Source of the DNA: an uncultured Devosia sp. | Lineage (GTDB): Bacteria; Pseudomonadota; Alphaproteobacteria; Rhizobiales; Devosiaceae | Reading direction: 5' to 3' | Length of the DNA: 64,000 nt | Assembly: GCF_963517015.1 (NCBI RefSeq) | Contig: NZ_CAUQDV010000001.1 | Span: 2,858,001 to 2,922,000, forward strand | Shown: positions 18,206 to 27,712 of the stretch, in pieces | Layout of the letters: the number at the start of each line of letters is the position of its first letter | Position numbering within the stretch: position 1 is the stretch's first letter | The notes under the pieces: generated by a model | What the model was told of the DNA's origin: nothing | The model's input: only the letters and a program-made list of their open reading frames with translations | The model's database searches: none | Translations under genes and position numbers: made by a program

Positions 18206-19889
18206 CGACGTCCTCCATCCCTATGTCCTTCGCCGTTCCAGCCTTAGGCACCCCCATGCGATTGAACACGCCAGCCACTACTGCAGCCAGTTGCACCCCT
18301 AGGTAAGGCGGCACCGCATTGCCTATCTGGGTGAAGACTTCGGTGCGATTACCACAGAAGAAATAGTCATCCGGAAAGGTCTGCAGTCTCGCGGCTTCTC
18401 GGACGGTCAGGCTGCGGTTCTGAGCTGCATCTGGATGAATGAAATAGTGACCGTCTTTCGCAATATGAGCGGTCACTGTCGAGGACGGCGAATCCCAAAC
18501 TTGAACCTTGAAACGATCACTAAACCCCGAAGCCTCCGCCTGTTTAGTTTTTGGATTAAAGGCAACGTTCCGATGAGCCGGTAGAAGTGCTTCAGGCCAC
18601 TCTTCCAGCTTGGGGCTGCGCTTTAGTTCAGCAGCGGATGCTGACATATACATATACCGAGCAAGGTCAGATGCCATGTGACCACGGGACTCGTGCTGGA
18701 GAAAACCTTCCGAGCCGAACGACTGCAACCAGCGTTCGAGATCGGTGTCAGTCGCGGGCATTTCCGCTTTTACAAGCCGGCCGCCCTTGTCCGCGATCTC
18801 TCGATTACGCTCGATTGCTTTTCGGATGGCATTGGCAACGTCAGGCCCTGCCGATTTTGCAGCCCATGCAGCTAGACCGTCCCGTTCCCCTTTCCACTCC
18901 GCCTCAGAAAGTCGCTTGTTCGATGAGCGGCCGCTTACGGGAGGAAGTTGCCCAATAGCATCCCTTACCGTTACGCGCGCCAGACGCTGCAATGCCTCCG
19001 GCATTGCGTTGATACCGTCTCGCACACCCAGCACAATCACCCTGTGTCGCTTCTGAGGGACTCCGTATTCTTCGGACCGGATAAGAAAATCGCGGTTGTT
19101 CAAATCGCTGCCGTTGGCTCTTGCTCCGTCCAGTGAGAACGCGAAGAGGCGGTAGCTGGGGCGCCCCGGCCGCGCCAGCCTATTCAGCTCTTCTAAGTTA
19201 GCATCCTCAGCAAGCGCAGCCCACGGATCTGCCAAGTCTGCCCTAATGCGATCAAACATCAGGTCATCGGTACCCGGAACCTTCGATGAAAGAATACCCT
19301 TCACGTTTTCCATCACGAAAACTGCAGGCTGATGAACTGCAATGATACGAAGGTATTCTTGGTACAGTTTGTGCCGAACGTCGTTGCCGAAGGCCTTGAG
19401 CCTCGTCTGGCGCACGCGATCAGAGACGTCTGGATCTGACGCCGAACGTGCCTCGTGGCCGATCCCGGTCATCCGAGCTCGTCCCATAAGCGAGTACGCC
19501 TGACACGGCGGGCCTCCCAGCAAGAGCCAATCGGTCTCATCGCCAAGACGATCCGAAATTCGCCCATGCAGCTCGGAGATCGGCACAGCCCCTAGCTCGG
19601 CCATCCAGACTTCCTCAACTGCGGCATGCCATTCGGGAAAACCATGCAAGGTGGCCTCCGGCGACCTGCCTGCGACAACTTCCCAATACTGCCGTGGTAT
19701 GTCGCGATCAGCGAACTTACGGAAAAAAGTTCGAAGAGTAAGAGTATTAGACGCCGGCTCGCTTTTTTCGACGCTAAGCACGCTCCGAAATTCGACGCCT
19801 GAGCCATACCAGTGGTGATGACGGCTAAAACCTTCGCTTAGCCCTCCGGGGCCTGCGAAGAGGTCAATCATTGGCACAGTTTTGATCAT
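18198..19889 (-). CDS. DNA (cytosine-5-)-methyltransferase
   Basis: A 563-residue C5 methylase. Motif I MIDLFAGPGGLSEGF is at 7-21, the catalytic Pro-Cys loop GGPPCQAYS centres on C129, motif VI MENVKG on E194, and motif VIII is QKRHRVIVLG. The C-terminal motifs IX-X, LQTFPDDYFFCGN and QIGNAVPP, are intact. It methylates cytosine in an unknown target and would protect host DNA from the Z1/GHKL/PD-(D/E)XK machinery, whose operon converges on it. The long variable region (about residues 310-480) should set specificity. Together with vsr it forms a minus-strand pair. It is longer than standalone Dcm (about 470), consistent with the large subfamily found in such systems. Confidence 0.93.
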   Translation of the reverse strand: MIKTVPMIDLFAGPGGLSEGFSRHHHWYGSGVEFRSVLSVEKSEPASNTLTLRTFFRKFADRDIPRQYWEVVAGRSPEATLHGFPEWHAAVEEVWMAELGAVPISELHGRISDRLGDETDWLLLGGPPCQAYSLMGRARMTGIGHEARSASDPDVSDRVRQTRLKAFGNDVRHKLYQEYLRIIAVHQPAVFVMENVKGILSSKVPGTDDLMFDRIRADLADPWAALAEDANLEELNRLARPGRPSYRLFAFSLDGARANGSDLNNRDFLIRSEEYGVPQKRHRVIVLGVRDGINAMPEALQRLARVTVRDAIGQLPPVSGRSSNKRLSEAEWKGERDGLAAWAAKSAGPDVANAIRKAIERNREIADKGGRLVKAEMPATDTDLERWLQSFGSEGFLQHESRGHMASDLARYMYMSASAAELKRSPKLEEWPEALLPAHRNVAFNPKTKQAEASGFSDRFKVQVWDSPSSTVTAHIAKDGHYFIHPDAAQNRSLTVREAARLQTFPDDYFFCGNRTEVFTQIGNAVPPYLGVQLAAVVAGVFNRMGVPKAGTAKDIGMEDVVG

Positions 19890-20181
19890 AGGAAGTGAAT
19901 GGTGGATGTCGTAAGCGACTTCAAGTCCCCTACTCCATTTCCTGATGTACTATGCGCTGAAATCCTTCCAGCCTCCCTTCGACATTGGACATGCTGGCGT
20001 CAAATTTGGGGCCGGCAGCGGTCTGTCCGCTTTTAGGTGGTTAAGTCGGTTAGCTGCCATAGGGTTGTTCGCGGCCAATCGCCCAAGCACCCCTGCACTC
20101 AATCGACCAACCCTCCGCCGATTGGATGCCGCCAGCGCTCCTCGCTGGACCGGGGGCAAAAGCTGAGCCCTTGCAACCCGG

Positions 20182-23100
20182 CTAGTAGTCCTGTCGTGAT
20201 GCCAACTTCGCGTGCCAGAACCTAAGCATCCCTGAGCCGCCTCTCAGCCCGATGATCACGGATTTGGCGCCGCTTGAACGGTCATAGTCTTTAGACGACC
20301 GGTACTTCCAAAGCGTCACGGTGAAGACGAGCTGCTTTTGCATTTTTGCAAGCGTTAGCTCCAGCCAGTCGGGCGACGCCCACAAGACTTCACCATCATG
20401 GTGGCTGCGATATCTGGTGTCGTCGGGATTGCGCTGCCAACCGCCCCACACTTGACTTCGCAAGGCTAGCGCGCCCGTGGAGGTCACCCATTCGCGATCA
20501 CCCGGAGTTGTCGCCAGGTCAAGCTCCCTTGTAAGGTCTATGCCCAGCCGCGGTCGCGCGCCGGGACCTCTCGCTGCCAGCTCGTCGCCTTCATCGACAC
20601 CGAAGTCGCCTTCAGGTCCCCACACAAGCGGCAGGAACGGGGTTTCGTTGCGATAAGTTCTATCGTAGTACCCCCCTTCCCAGAACTGAGGAAGCCATAG
20701 GTTATGGCTCGGTTCTTTGGCAAATGCGGCACACCGACCGATCGCGCCGCGCGTCTCGGTCAATGCCGAGACGATACTGACCTCCACACCATCTGGCGAA
20801 GTCCAATGAGCGTGGAGCGGGAACGGCAAGCTGCCTTCTACCGCCACGATTCCGAGTTTTCGGAGGACGACGGTCTGATCTTGAAGTGTCTCTTGATCGC
20901 CCACTCGCTTGCCGAGCAGACTTTCGTTCGCGTTGGTCGGCACCGGGTCCTTGCGGTCGGAAAGCCACGAGCCATCGTCGAATGTCGTGTCATATCGCTG
21001 GCGCCATTCCAGCCACGCCGATCCGCGGTCCGTCTCATACGAGCGGACGACGACGGGAAGTGTTTTCGAAAGTGTGGTAGCAGCGCTGAGGAGTGCGTGC
21101 CTTTGTACATGTTCCCGGTAGAATTCGTGCTGGTCATGTCGATCCCACCCGTAGCGCGCCTGACCGGGGAAATAGTCCATCGACGTCGCGTCCGGCCAAT
21201 GTCGAATAATCTCAGTTGCCATTGCCTCCTCGATCACGCTCTGCGCGACGTTGAATAGCCGGGCCAGTGTGCTGATCTCGATCTTCGTAAACTCGTAATC
21301 GAAGCCAAAATCGGTCTTCCTCGGCACGTTTTGTGAGCCTAGGTCGCTTACCAAAGTTCCGGCCGCTGGGTAGTCAACCTCCTCAATCAGCGCGCTAAGT
21401 TCTGCGTCTTCGGCTGCGCCGACAATGTTGTTGAGGCATCTAGCAACATGAACTTTATTTGTGACATGGACGTCAGTCCTTTTCGCAAGAGCGCGGAGCT
21501 TTGGGACGAGGTTAGTCATTGATTTGCCATTGCTAAGGGCCGCGCGGGCCAATCCCATAAGCATCCATTGTTGCGAGTTTTGGAAAGGCAGCTTCCTGTC
21601 CGCCGATGTCAGCCATCCCATCTCGCGTCGATCAAAGCGATCGACCAGCAAATGCAAGTCAGATTCGAAGCCTAAAACGGCCAGTGTGCTAAACCCCCGG
21701 GCAACGGCCCAACGAAGATAGGCGTCATCGTCCCCAAGCAGGTGCCACGTGATGTCAGCAACAATATCTGCTTCACCACCATCAAACGCTTGCTCTGGAC
21801 GAAGCGGTCCTTCGCCAATCTCGTCGGCGATGCGTGAGGTTGAACCCGACAATAAGAGTTCAAGCGCGGATAATCCGGCCTGCCCCGACGTCTGGTCACA
21901 AAGGGTGACAGCGAGTTGCAACCACTCATCACCATCCAGCTCAATTTCGTCTCGGACGATCATGCCAAGCACCAAACGCAGTACGTGTCGCTTGTCCTGA
22001 CAGAATTCGGCCAGCAGATGGACGTCGCGCTCCAAGCTGGAATACTGACGCTCGAACAAACCCGCGCTTTTGAACTGCAACAGTCGATCGACAAGGGCGG
22101 TCAGGTTCGAGGCAAGGTGCTTTGTTGTGGGGCTCCATTCGGAAACGCACTCGGACATGATGTCCAGCGATGAGCGAAGTTCGAGCTCGGACGCTTCGCA
22201 CACAGCGAACAAAAAGGCCAAGCGTTGGGCGTACGGGCACGTGGCCCGCAACTGTTTAAGGAAGCGCTGACGTATATCGTACGGTAGGCCGTCGGCAGCT
22301 TGGATTGCTTTGAGCGCCCGATCAATTGTGCTTGGATCAGCGAAATCAAATTCTGCTAGCAGGTTTTCGATGAACTTAATGACCTCGGGCTCGGTGAGTT
22401 TCCGCTCTCGGGGGCCGTCAAAGTTGGGGCTGTGTTTGTTGCGACTGTTGAACTCATCCTTCTTGATGGTCGCCTCGGCTTCCAGCGCCTGGAGAACCTG
22501 ACGTTCTTCGTTCGTCACCGCGTTAGGGTATTTGGCGGCCACCTTCAGGAGACTTTCCCATAGGGAGGGCCATGCACCCGAGACATGCTCGGCCCGGAGC
22601 TTCGATACCATCGCCGAAAAAATCAGACGCTGGTGCGCTGGGCTACACAGCTCAAGTAGGGATCCGATCCCGTCCTCAGCATGCCAGTCCCACCAGCCGT
22701 GCTCTTTGGAGGTGACTAGGAGAAATGCGGCACGGCGTGGATCGAGACGTCCGTTCTGCGCAAGAAAACAAACCAACTGAGGCAGGGCATAAGAAAGCTC
22801 GCTTACGTCCTGGTCGTGCCACCGCACGAGCTTTCCAAGCGCCGGGAGGCCAATCGACTTCGCTGCTGCTCGCCCAAATAATGTCCAGCCGAATTTGCTG
22901 GGCTCGTCGGCAGCAATGGCCTGGCATAAATTCATCAAACGCTGGCCGAGCTCGGGCTTCAGCAAACCTCCTTCCTGAACGGCCGCGAAGCGAAGAAGAG
23001 AGTAGATTTGGTCGTAACTTTCGCCCCCCATTTGATCAAGCTGAGCGAGGCCCTGCCGATAGTACTCGCGCGCCTCGTCGACGCTCACCGCGACCAGCGC

Positions 23101-26100
23101 TTCAGCGAGATCGGCGTAGGAGCTTCCGCGATTGCCGATATTGTCGTCTTTGCGAATTTGCTCCGCGACGTGTTGTGCAAACCGCGCAGCCAGTTCGTGC
23201 AACGATGGCCGTCGAGCGAGTTGGCGCAAGATCTCGACCTTCTGTGATACATAAAACCGGCCTGCAGAGATAGACTCGACAAGCTTTTCGGCTTGTTCGA
23301 GAGAGATCTCCGCCGCGTACGAGAGCAAGACGTTGACGCATCCCAACCCGATCGTTCGGCTTAGCACTTCCACTGCGCCTTCCCTTCGCCAGTCAAGGTG
23401 AGGCTTGCTAAACGCGGACCAGGCTTCGAGGAAGCTGCCGACATCTTCACTCGAAATGTCTCTTCGAGTTAAGGCCGCGTTTTCAATCGGAGCGACGAGC
23501 GCCATCGTCAATTCGATGCCGTTGGCAATGTCCTCGCGTTCCCGGTCTCTGAATTGCTTGCGAAGCTTCGTCTTTCCTTTGACATCTTGTTGGCTAGGTG
23601 AAGGCTCTCGCAGTCCATCTAGGAATCCCAGCAGCTCCGACCTTGTCGCGATGCTCTTCGCGGCCCTATTCACCTTCACATCGCGTGGGAGGAAGTCGTG
23701 ATAGGCTGCGGCACGACCGGCAGCCCAAGCTTGTACACAGGCCTGGAAGACAGGGAGCCAAATCTTGGAATTGCCGTAGCGCTCGCCGAAGTCGTAGGCC
23801 GATGGCCTGTTAACACTAGCCTTGCGTATGATGGCGAGGGACGAGGCGCGTGATCCAAAAAGCAAAGCTGTGAGGGCGGCATAGCTGAGGTCACTGCCAG
23901 TACCGACCGCGGAGGAGTAATCGTCGTCATCTTCCTCTGCTTCAACCGGCGACTCTATGCTCTTCGCGAGCCTCCGGGCTTGGCCCTTGCTGAGAAGATG
24001 GGGGCGAGTGAGAAGGCGAACTTTGAGGGCATTCGACAGGACCTCGTCGCCCGCGGCGAATGACACAAAGTCTTTCAGGACGCTCGTGCCAAAAATTTGG
24101 TCGTTTAGCTCAAGCAAGCGAAGAACTTCGTCACAGGCTGACAATGAAAAGCGATCGTTCCAGCGCGCAAGGTTGCGGTCGACGATCGCAAACTGCCCTT
24201 CCACGGCGCTCTGAAACATCACTGCGGCATAGTCATCCACGCCGGGCGCCGGCCGCTGTCGGCTTGTCGTCTCCTCGTTAGGCTGATGTGAATGCCAATT
24301 GATCCAACGAATAGTGCTTTCTGCCTGAATTTGCGCTTCATCAGCGTCTCCAGCAAATTGGTGGGCAACAGTAAGTCGAGCACTTCTAGCGCCGCGCCAA
24401 CCGGACCGGTCGGCGTAAAGCCGGCGGTATGAGTCACTGTCGCCGAGCACAACCGCGAGCGGGGGAGACCGTCGAATAAACTCGTCGCCTCTCATGTTGG
24501 CTGTGGCTGCCTGGGCTAGGCGCATAGACAAACCGAGAGTGCGGTCAAAGTCATTCTCGCCAACCGAGAGGCGAAAAGCTGCGCGGAGCCTGGCGAGTGT
24601 CAGCCTACGCTTTCCAAAGTCTGACTGAACCGTAGTGGGGAATGTTGTCGATTCCGCGAGTGCAAATGCGCGGTCGCTATCCTTTATGACGACTAGAAAG
24701 TGTGGCAGTGCCTCGGCTGCATAAGTGGAAGTCGCTTGTGCTGCTAGTAAACGATCGGCAATAGCCTTCTCAGCGTCGGGGCGATCCTTGTAAGTGTCAC
24801 GTACGTAGGTTTCTGTCGGTTCGTCTCGAAAAATCGCGCCATGTGAGCTGACTTCGAGCATTGGAGCCAAGTCGGACGCCGCCGTGCTCACCTGATCAGG
24901 CGGCCAGCTCAACGCCGTTGCCAGTTCCTCAAGTGGGATGGGTGGTGGCAGAAGCGACAGTGCCGCGAAAAACTCCGTAACTTCGCTCTCAGGCCAGCCC
25001 GCTTTGCGAAGGCCCGCGACTATCTTATTGCACCGGCCTGCTATTATTTCCGGCACCTCAATTGGCTCGGCACTAGCTTTGCCAAGTACGTTCGTATCCC
25101 AAGTCTCCAGCAGGTAATCGAGCACTCGAGCGTTCCGGCGGGATCGCGCCAACGCAGTAGTTATCTCGATTGTCGATGTCCCAGGCCGGCGGGCAAGTAG
25201 AAACTCGCGAGCTTCCCCCTCGGTAAATGGACCGAGTTCCACATCTTCCACGGTGGCACGGCCAATGACGGTGGCCCTGCGATGGGTTCGGGCCGTCAAC
25301 AGCAAGCGTACCCCTTCGAGCGGCTCTTCGGAGATGCTCGAGAGCAAGAGTGTGGGAAATGCCTCCTCGTGCCGGTCGTTGGCTTCAAGCTGTGAGTTGT
25401 CGGCAGCATCGACAATTATCAACAGCCCATGTTTTTGCGATTGGGTACGAATTGCTGCCGCGGCCTGGGCGAGCCGTCGCCGGGCCGCTCTGATGACTTT
25501 GCGCGTATCTTCTCCTGAGGGGAGCAACGGATCGCAAAGGGTCCTAGACGCGAGCTCGTTGACTATCTGCACCAGTCCAATCCGGGGAAGATGCCTGGAT
25601 TGGTCTTCGGATCGGTAGGAGCCTCCACCAAAACAATCGAACACCACAACTTCAAACCTGCTCGCCATCCGCGCTGCAAGGCTCTGGACAAAGACGGTCT
25701 TGCCGACACCACCTTCTGCATGAACAAAGACAGGCGGCGTCGCCTTCTCTAGGAGGTTACCCACAATAGAAAGCTCGGCGCGCTCCACGACTGTGCCCAC
25801 GTCGATGAATTGGGTTTCCGCGGGGAAGAGGTCGTCGGGATCACAATTGAGGGCGTCTAAAACATCCTCGCGGGTAATCAAATTGTTCCGCAGTCCACTC
25901 GGGCCGGCTTTCTTAAGAACAAGGTCTTGGAGCCCGTGTAGCCGCACTCTGGCTTCTGCGTCTGCGCCAGCAGACCAGTCGGTAAGAGTTCGCTGCAATG
26001 CGTTGTCCTGTGCGGCTAGGTCTTTTTCGCCGGCGCGGAATGCAGTTCTCGAGAGGAGGGCGGACGCATCAGCGACACCTCGCTTCGCGCACCAGAGCTT

Positions 26101-26598
26101 CAGGTTGCGAGCCTGGGTTTTGCCACCACTGCTCGAAGGTTCGATCCCGTCGGCGAATGACTTGATCGCTTCCCACAGGCTGTCAGAAAATTGAGCATTC
26201 GTGACAAAGGCAAAGGAGACCTTCTTGTCGGCCTCCGCTTTTGAAAATGCCTTTTCATAGCCGACGATCGTATCGCAGAACTTTTCGAGAGTCTTTTTCA
26301 GGTAGGAAGCGGTGACCGTTTCCTGACGTTCCTTGTACTTGAACTGGACGGTTTCAAGTCGATCACACGTTTGAAAGTTTTCACCGCCGCCGTAATAAAG
26401 GACGAGGTCAGCGACCTCCTCCGCGCCTGACCCGAGCTTTGCGGTCTCCGTAGGCGAGATACCCTCTACGGCAACAGCAAAGAGGCCATCATTCGGAAAG
26501 ACGAGCTGCAGCACCCTACGAGCTGCCCATCTTTCATGAAACGTGTGCCCGGCCCGCGATGCTCGGACTGTATCGCTGTCGTCGTAGGTGTCCGGCAT
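20182..26598 (-). CDS. Avs-like STAND NTPase with N-terminal Cap4-type nuclease domain
   Basis: A 2138-residue protein with three parts. Residues 18-150 resemble the Cap4/DUF4297 dsDNA nuclease: FHERWAARRVL, then E45, D64 (EEVADLVLYY) and Q85-x-K87 (TVQFKYK). Residues about 275-600 form a STAND/NACHT-type ATPase: Walker A EGGVGKT 295-301, Walker B LLIIVDAAD 392-400, then VRLLLTARTHR. The remaining 1500 residues are helical-repeat-like, ending in a beta-rich tail. In AVAST (Avs) proteins such a C-terminal half binds a phage protein (portal or terminase) and triggers tetramerisation and DNA cutting. I start it at ATG 26598 (MPDTYDDSD), where family character begins; 25 more residues are possible upstream. 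Which Avs class it belongs to is not settled. Confidence 0.85.
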   Translation of the reverse strand: MPDTYDDSDTVRASRAGHTFHERWAARRVLQLVFPNDGLFAVAVEGISPTETAKLGSGAEEVADLVLYYGGGENFQTCDRLETVQFKYKERQETVTASYLKKTLEKFCDTIVGYEKAFSKAEADKKVSFAFVTNAQFSDSLWEAIKSFADGIEPSSSGGKTQARNLKLWCAKRGVADASALLSRTAFRAGEKDLAAQDNALQRTLTDWSAGADAEARVRLHGLQDLVLKKAGPSGLRNNLITREDVLDALNCDPDDLFPAETQFIDVGTVVERAELSIVGNLLEKATPPVFVHAEGGVGKTVFVQSLAARMASRFEVVVFDCFGGGSYRSEDQSRHLPRIGLVQIVNELASRTLCDPLLPSGEDTRKVIRAARRRLAQAAAAIRTQSQKHGLLIIVDAADNSQLEANDRHEEAFPTLLLSSISEEPLEGVRLLLTARTHRRATVIGRATVEDVELGPFTEGEAREFLLARRPGTSTIEITTALARSRRNARVLDYLLETWDTNVLGKASAEPIEVPEIIAGRCNKIVAGLRKAGWPESEVTEFFAALSLLPPPIPLEELATALSWPPDQVSTAASDLAPMLEVSSHGAIFRDEPTETYVRDTYKDRPDAEKAIADRLLAAQATSTYAAEALPHFLVVIKDSDRAFALAESTTFPTTVQSDFGKRRLTLARLRAAFRLSVGENDFDRTLGLSMRLAQAATANMRGDEFIRRSPPLAVVLGDSDSYRRLYADRSGWRGARSARLTVAHQFAGDADEAQIQAESTIRWINWHSHQPNEETTSRQRPAPGVDDYAAVMFQSAVEGQFAIVDRNLARWNDRFSLSACDEVLRLLELNDQIFGTSVLKDFVSFAAGDEVLSNALKVRLLTRPHLLSKGQARRLAKSIESPVEAEEDDDDYSSAVGTGSDLSYAALTALLFGSRASSLAIIRKASVNRPSAYDFGERYGNSKIWLPVFQACVQAWAAGRAAAYHDFLPRDVKVNRAAKSIATRSELLGFLDGLREPSPSQQDVKGKTKLRKQFRDREREDIANGIELTMALVAPIENAALTRRDISSEDVGSFLEAWSAFSKPHLDWRREGAVEVLSRTIGLGCVNVLLSYAAEISLEQAEKLVESISAGRFYVSQKVEILRQLARRPSLHELAARFAQHVAEQIRKDDNIGNRGSSYADLAEALVAVSVDEAREYYRQGLAQLDQMGGESYDQIYSLLRFAAVQEGGLLKPELGQRLMNLCQAIAADEPSKFGWTLFGRAAAKSIGLPALGKLVRWHDQDVSELSYALPQLVCFLAQNGRLDPRRAAFLLVTSKEHGWWDWHAEDGIGSLLELCSPAHQRLIFSAMVSKLRAEHVSGAWPSLWESLLKVAAKYPNAVTNEERQVLQALEAEATIKKDEFNSRNKHSPNFDGPRERKLTEPEVIKFIENLLAEFDFADPSTIDRALKAIQAADGLPYDIRQRFLKQLRATCPYAQRLAFLFAVCEASELELRSSLDIMSECVSEWSPTTKHLASNLTALVDRLLQFKSAGLFERQYSSLERDVHLLAEFCQDKRHVLRLVLGMIVRDEIELDGDEWLQLAVTLCDQTSGQAGLSALELLLSGSTSRIADEIGEGPLRPEQAFDGGEADIVADITWHLLGDDDAYLRWAVARGFSTLAVLGFESDLHLLVDRFDRREMGWLTSADRKLPFQNSQQWMLMGLARAALSNGKSMTNLVPKLRALAKRTDVHVTNKVHVARCLNNIVGAAEDAELSALIEEVDYPAAGTLVSDLGSQNVPRKTDFGFDYEFTKIEISTLARLFNVAQSVIEEAMATEIIRHWPDATSMDYFPGQARYGWDRHDQHEFYREHVQRHALLSAATTLSKTLPVVVRSYETDRGSAWLEWRQRYDTTFDDGSWLSDRKDPVPTNANESLLGKRVGDQETLQDQTVVLRKLGIVAVEGSLPFPLHAHWTSPDGVEVSIVSALTETRGAIGRCAAFAKEPSHNLWLPQFWEGGYYDRTYRNETPFLPLVWGPEGDFGVDEGDELAARGPGARPRLGIDLTRELDLATTPGDREWVTSTGALALRSQVWGGWQRNPDDTRYRSHHDGEVLWASPDWLELTLAKMQKQLVFTVTLWKYRSSKDYDRSSGAKSVIIGLRGGSGMLRFWHAKLASRQDY

Positions 26599-26868
26599 CT
26601 GATTTTTTGCCACTTCTCCTGGAAGCCTCGGTCGGTCTTTGGGTGATGATAGGCTAGCCGGAAGCCACTGCAATGTTTCCTGAACATTCGCCCACAGGCC
26701 AAAAAGTTAGAGTAGCGCGTCTCTCGGAAACGGCGACTGCAATTACGGGGTGGTCGCTAAGCCGTGGGCTGGGCCACCGTCACATTGGTCTAAGGGGGAT
26801 GTCCGCTCCCAGGAACTCGCGAATGCCTGTCGGACGGCCGGAATGGGGCGCTTTGAGGAAGTCGAAAA

Positions 26869-27630
26869 CTAGCGCTGCGGCGGCCCTCCCATCTCTATAA
26901 AGCGACTGGGCGTCATCCCGGTGACTTGACGGAAGGCTGCCGAGAACGAGGCTGTGCTGGAAAAGCCAGTAGAGGCAGACGCCGCAGCAATTGACTGTCC
27001 GTGCGCCAGCTTGTCGATGGCGCTGACGATGCGCGCTCGCTGCCTCCACGACTTGAAGGTCAGCCCCGTTTCGGTAGGGAACACGCGGCTCAACGTTCGC
27101 ACGGATGTCGCGGTTCGCGAGGCCAGTTCATCCACGTCGAGGTGATTGGCCGGGTCGAGCAGCGCCACCTCAGCTATGCGACGCCCAATCGCGCTTGTTG
27201 GTATCGGCAGGAAAGTCGGTGCTTCAGCGACGTTTGTCATCTCGTGCAGCATCAAGCGCAACACCAGCTCAGTTCGCTCAGGTGCAGCCTGGCTGTCAGA
27301 TGCCGCCTCGAGCAACTTTCGAAGCAGCGGGGTGACGTGCAGGGCGAAGGCCCGGTCTGGCAAGTTGGCCGGCCCCCAATCCCTTATGACTGGAACCGCC
27401 CAGTGAACGATCCAGAGTTCAGCATCCGATAGTATTTCAGCGCGATGCACCACGCCTGCAGGGATGAAGACTGCCAATTGCGGGGGCACCAGCCAGCGCC
27501 CGACTGGCGTGTGGACCTGTACACTACCTGAGGCAGCGAAGGTGAGTTGCGCCTCTTCGTGCGAGTGCTCGCCAATGCTTTGTTCGCGCGCCTTGAACCC
27601 GCGCATCACACCGAAGGATCTGTTGCTCAA
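26869..27630 (-). CDS. AraC family transcriptional regulator
   Basis: A 253-residue regulator. The N-terminal 100 residues form a cupin-type ligand domain (HSHEEAQLTFAASG, then PPQLAVFIPAGVVHRAE). The C-terminal residues about 165-245 carry the two helix-turn-helix units of AraC proteins, including LDVDELASRTATSVRTLSRVF and a closing STASFSAAFRQVTGMTPSRF. It is divergent from the oxidoreductase gene, with about 80 bp between the two starts, and probably controls it. The pair sits among defence genes but looks like ordinary cargo. The ligand is unknown. Confidence 0.92.
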   Translation of the reverse strand: MSNRSFGVMRGFKAREQSIGEHSHEEAQLTFAASGSVQVHTPVGRWLVPPQLAVFIPAGVVHRAEILSDAELWIVHWAVPVIRDWGPANLPDRAFALHVTPLLRKLLEAASDSQAAPERTELVLRLMLHEMTNVAEAPTFLPIPTSAIGRRIAEVALLDPANHLDVDELASRTATSVRTLSRVFPTETGLTFKSWRQRARIVSAIDKLAHGQSIAAASASTGFSSTASFSAAFRQVTGMTPSRFIEMGGPPQR

Positions 27631-27712
27631 ATTGGCCTCTCAGCGATGTGGATTGGCACCTCATCGATCAGATGCTGCGATATCACTATCCCGCTTGATA
27701 AAGGAGAACAAA

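Noticed and set aside
20132..20148. 6-bp hairpin after the Avs-like gene as a terminator
   Set aside because: The stem is short and no T-run follows on the relevant strand.
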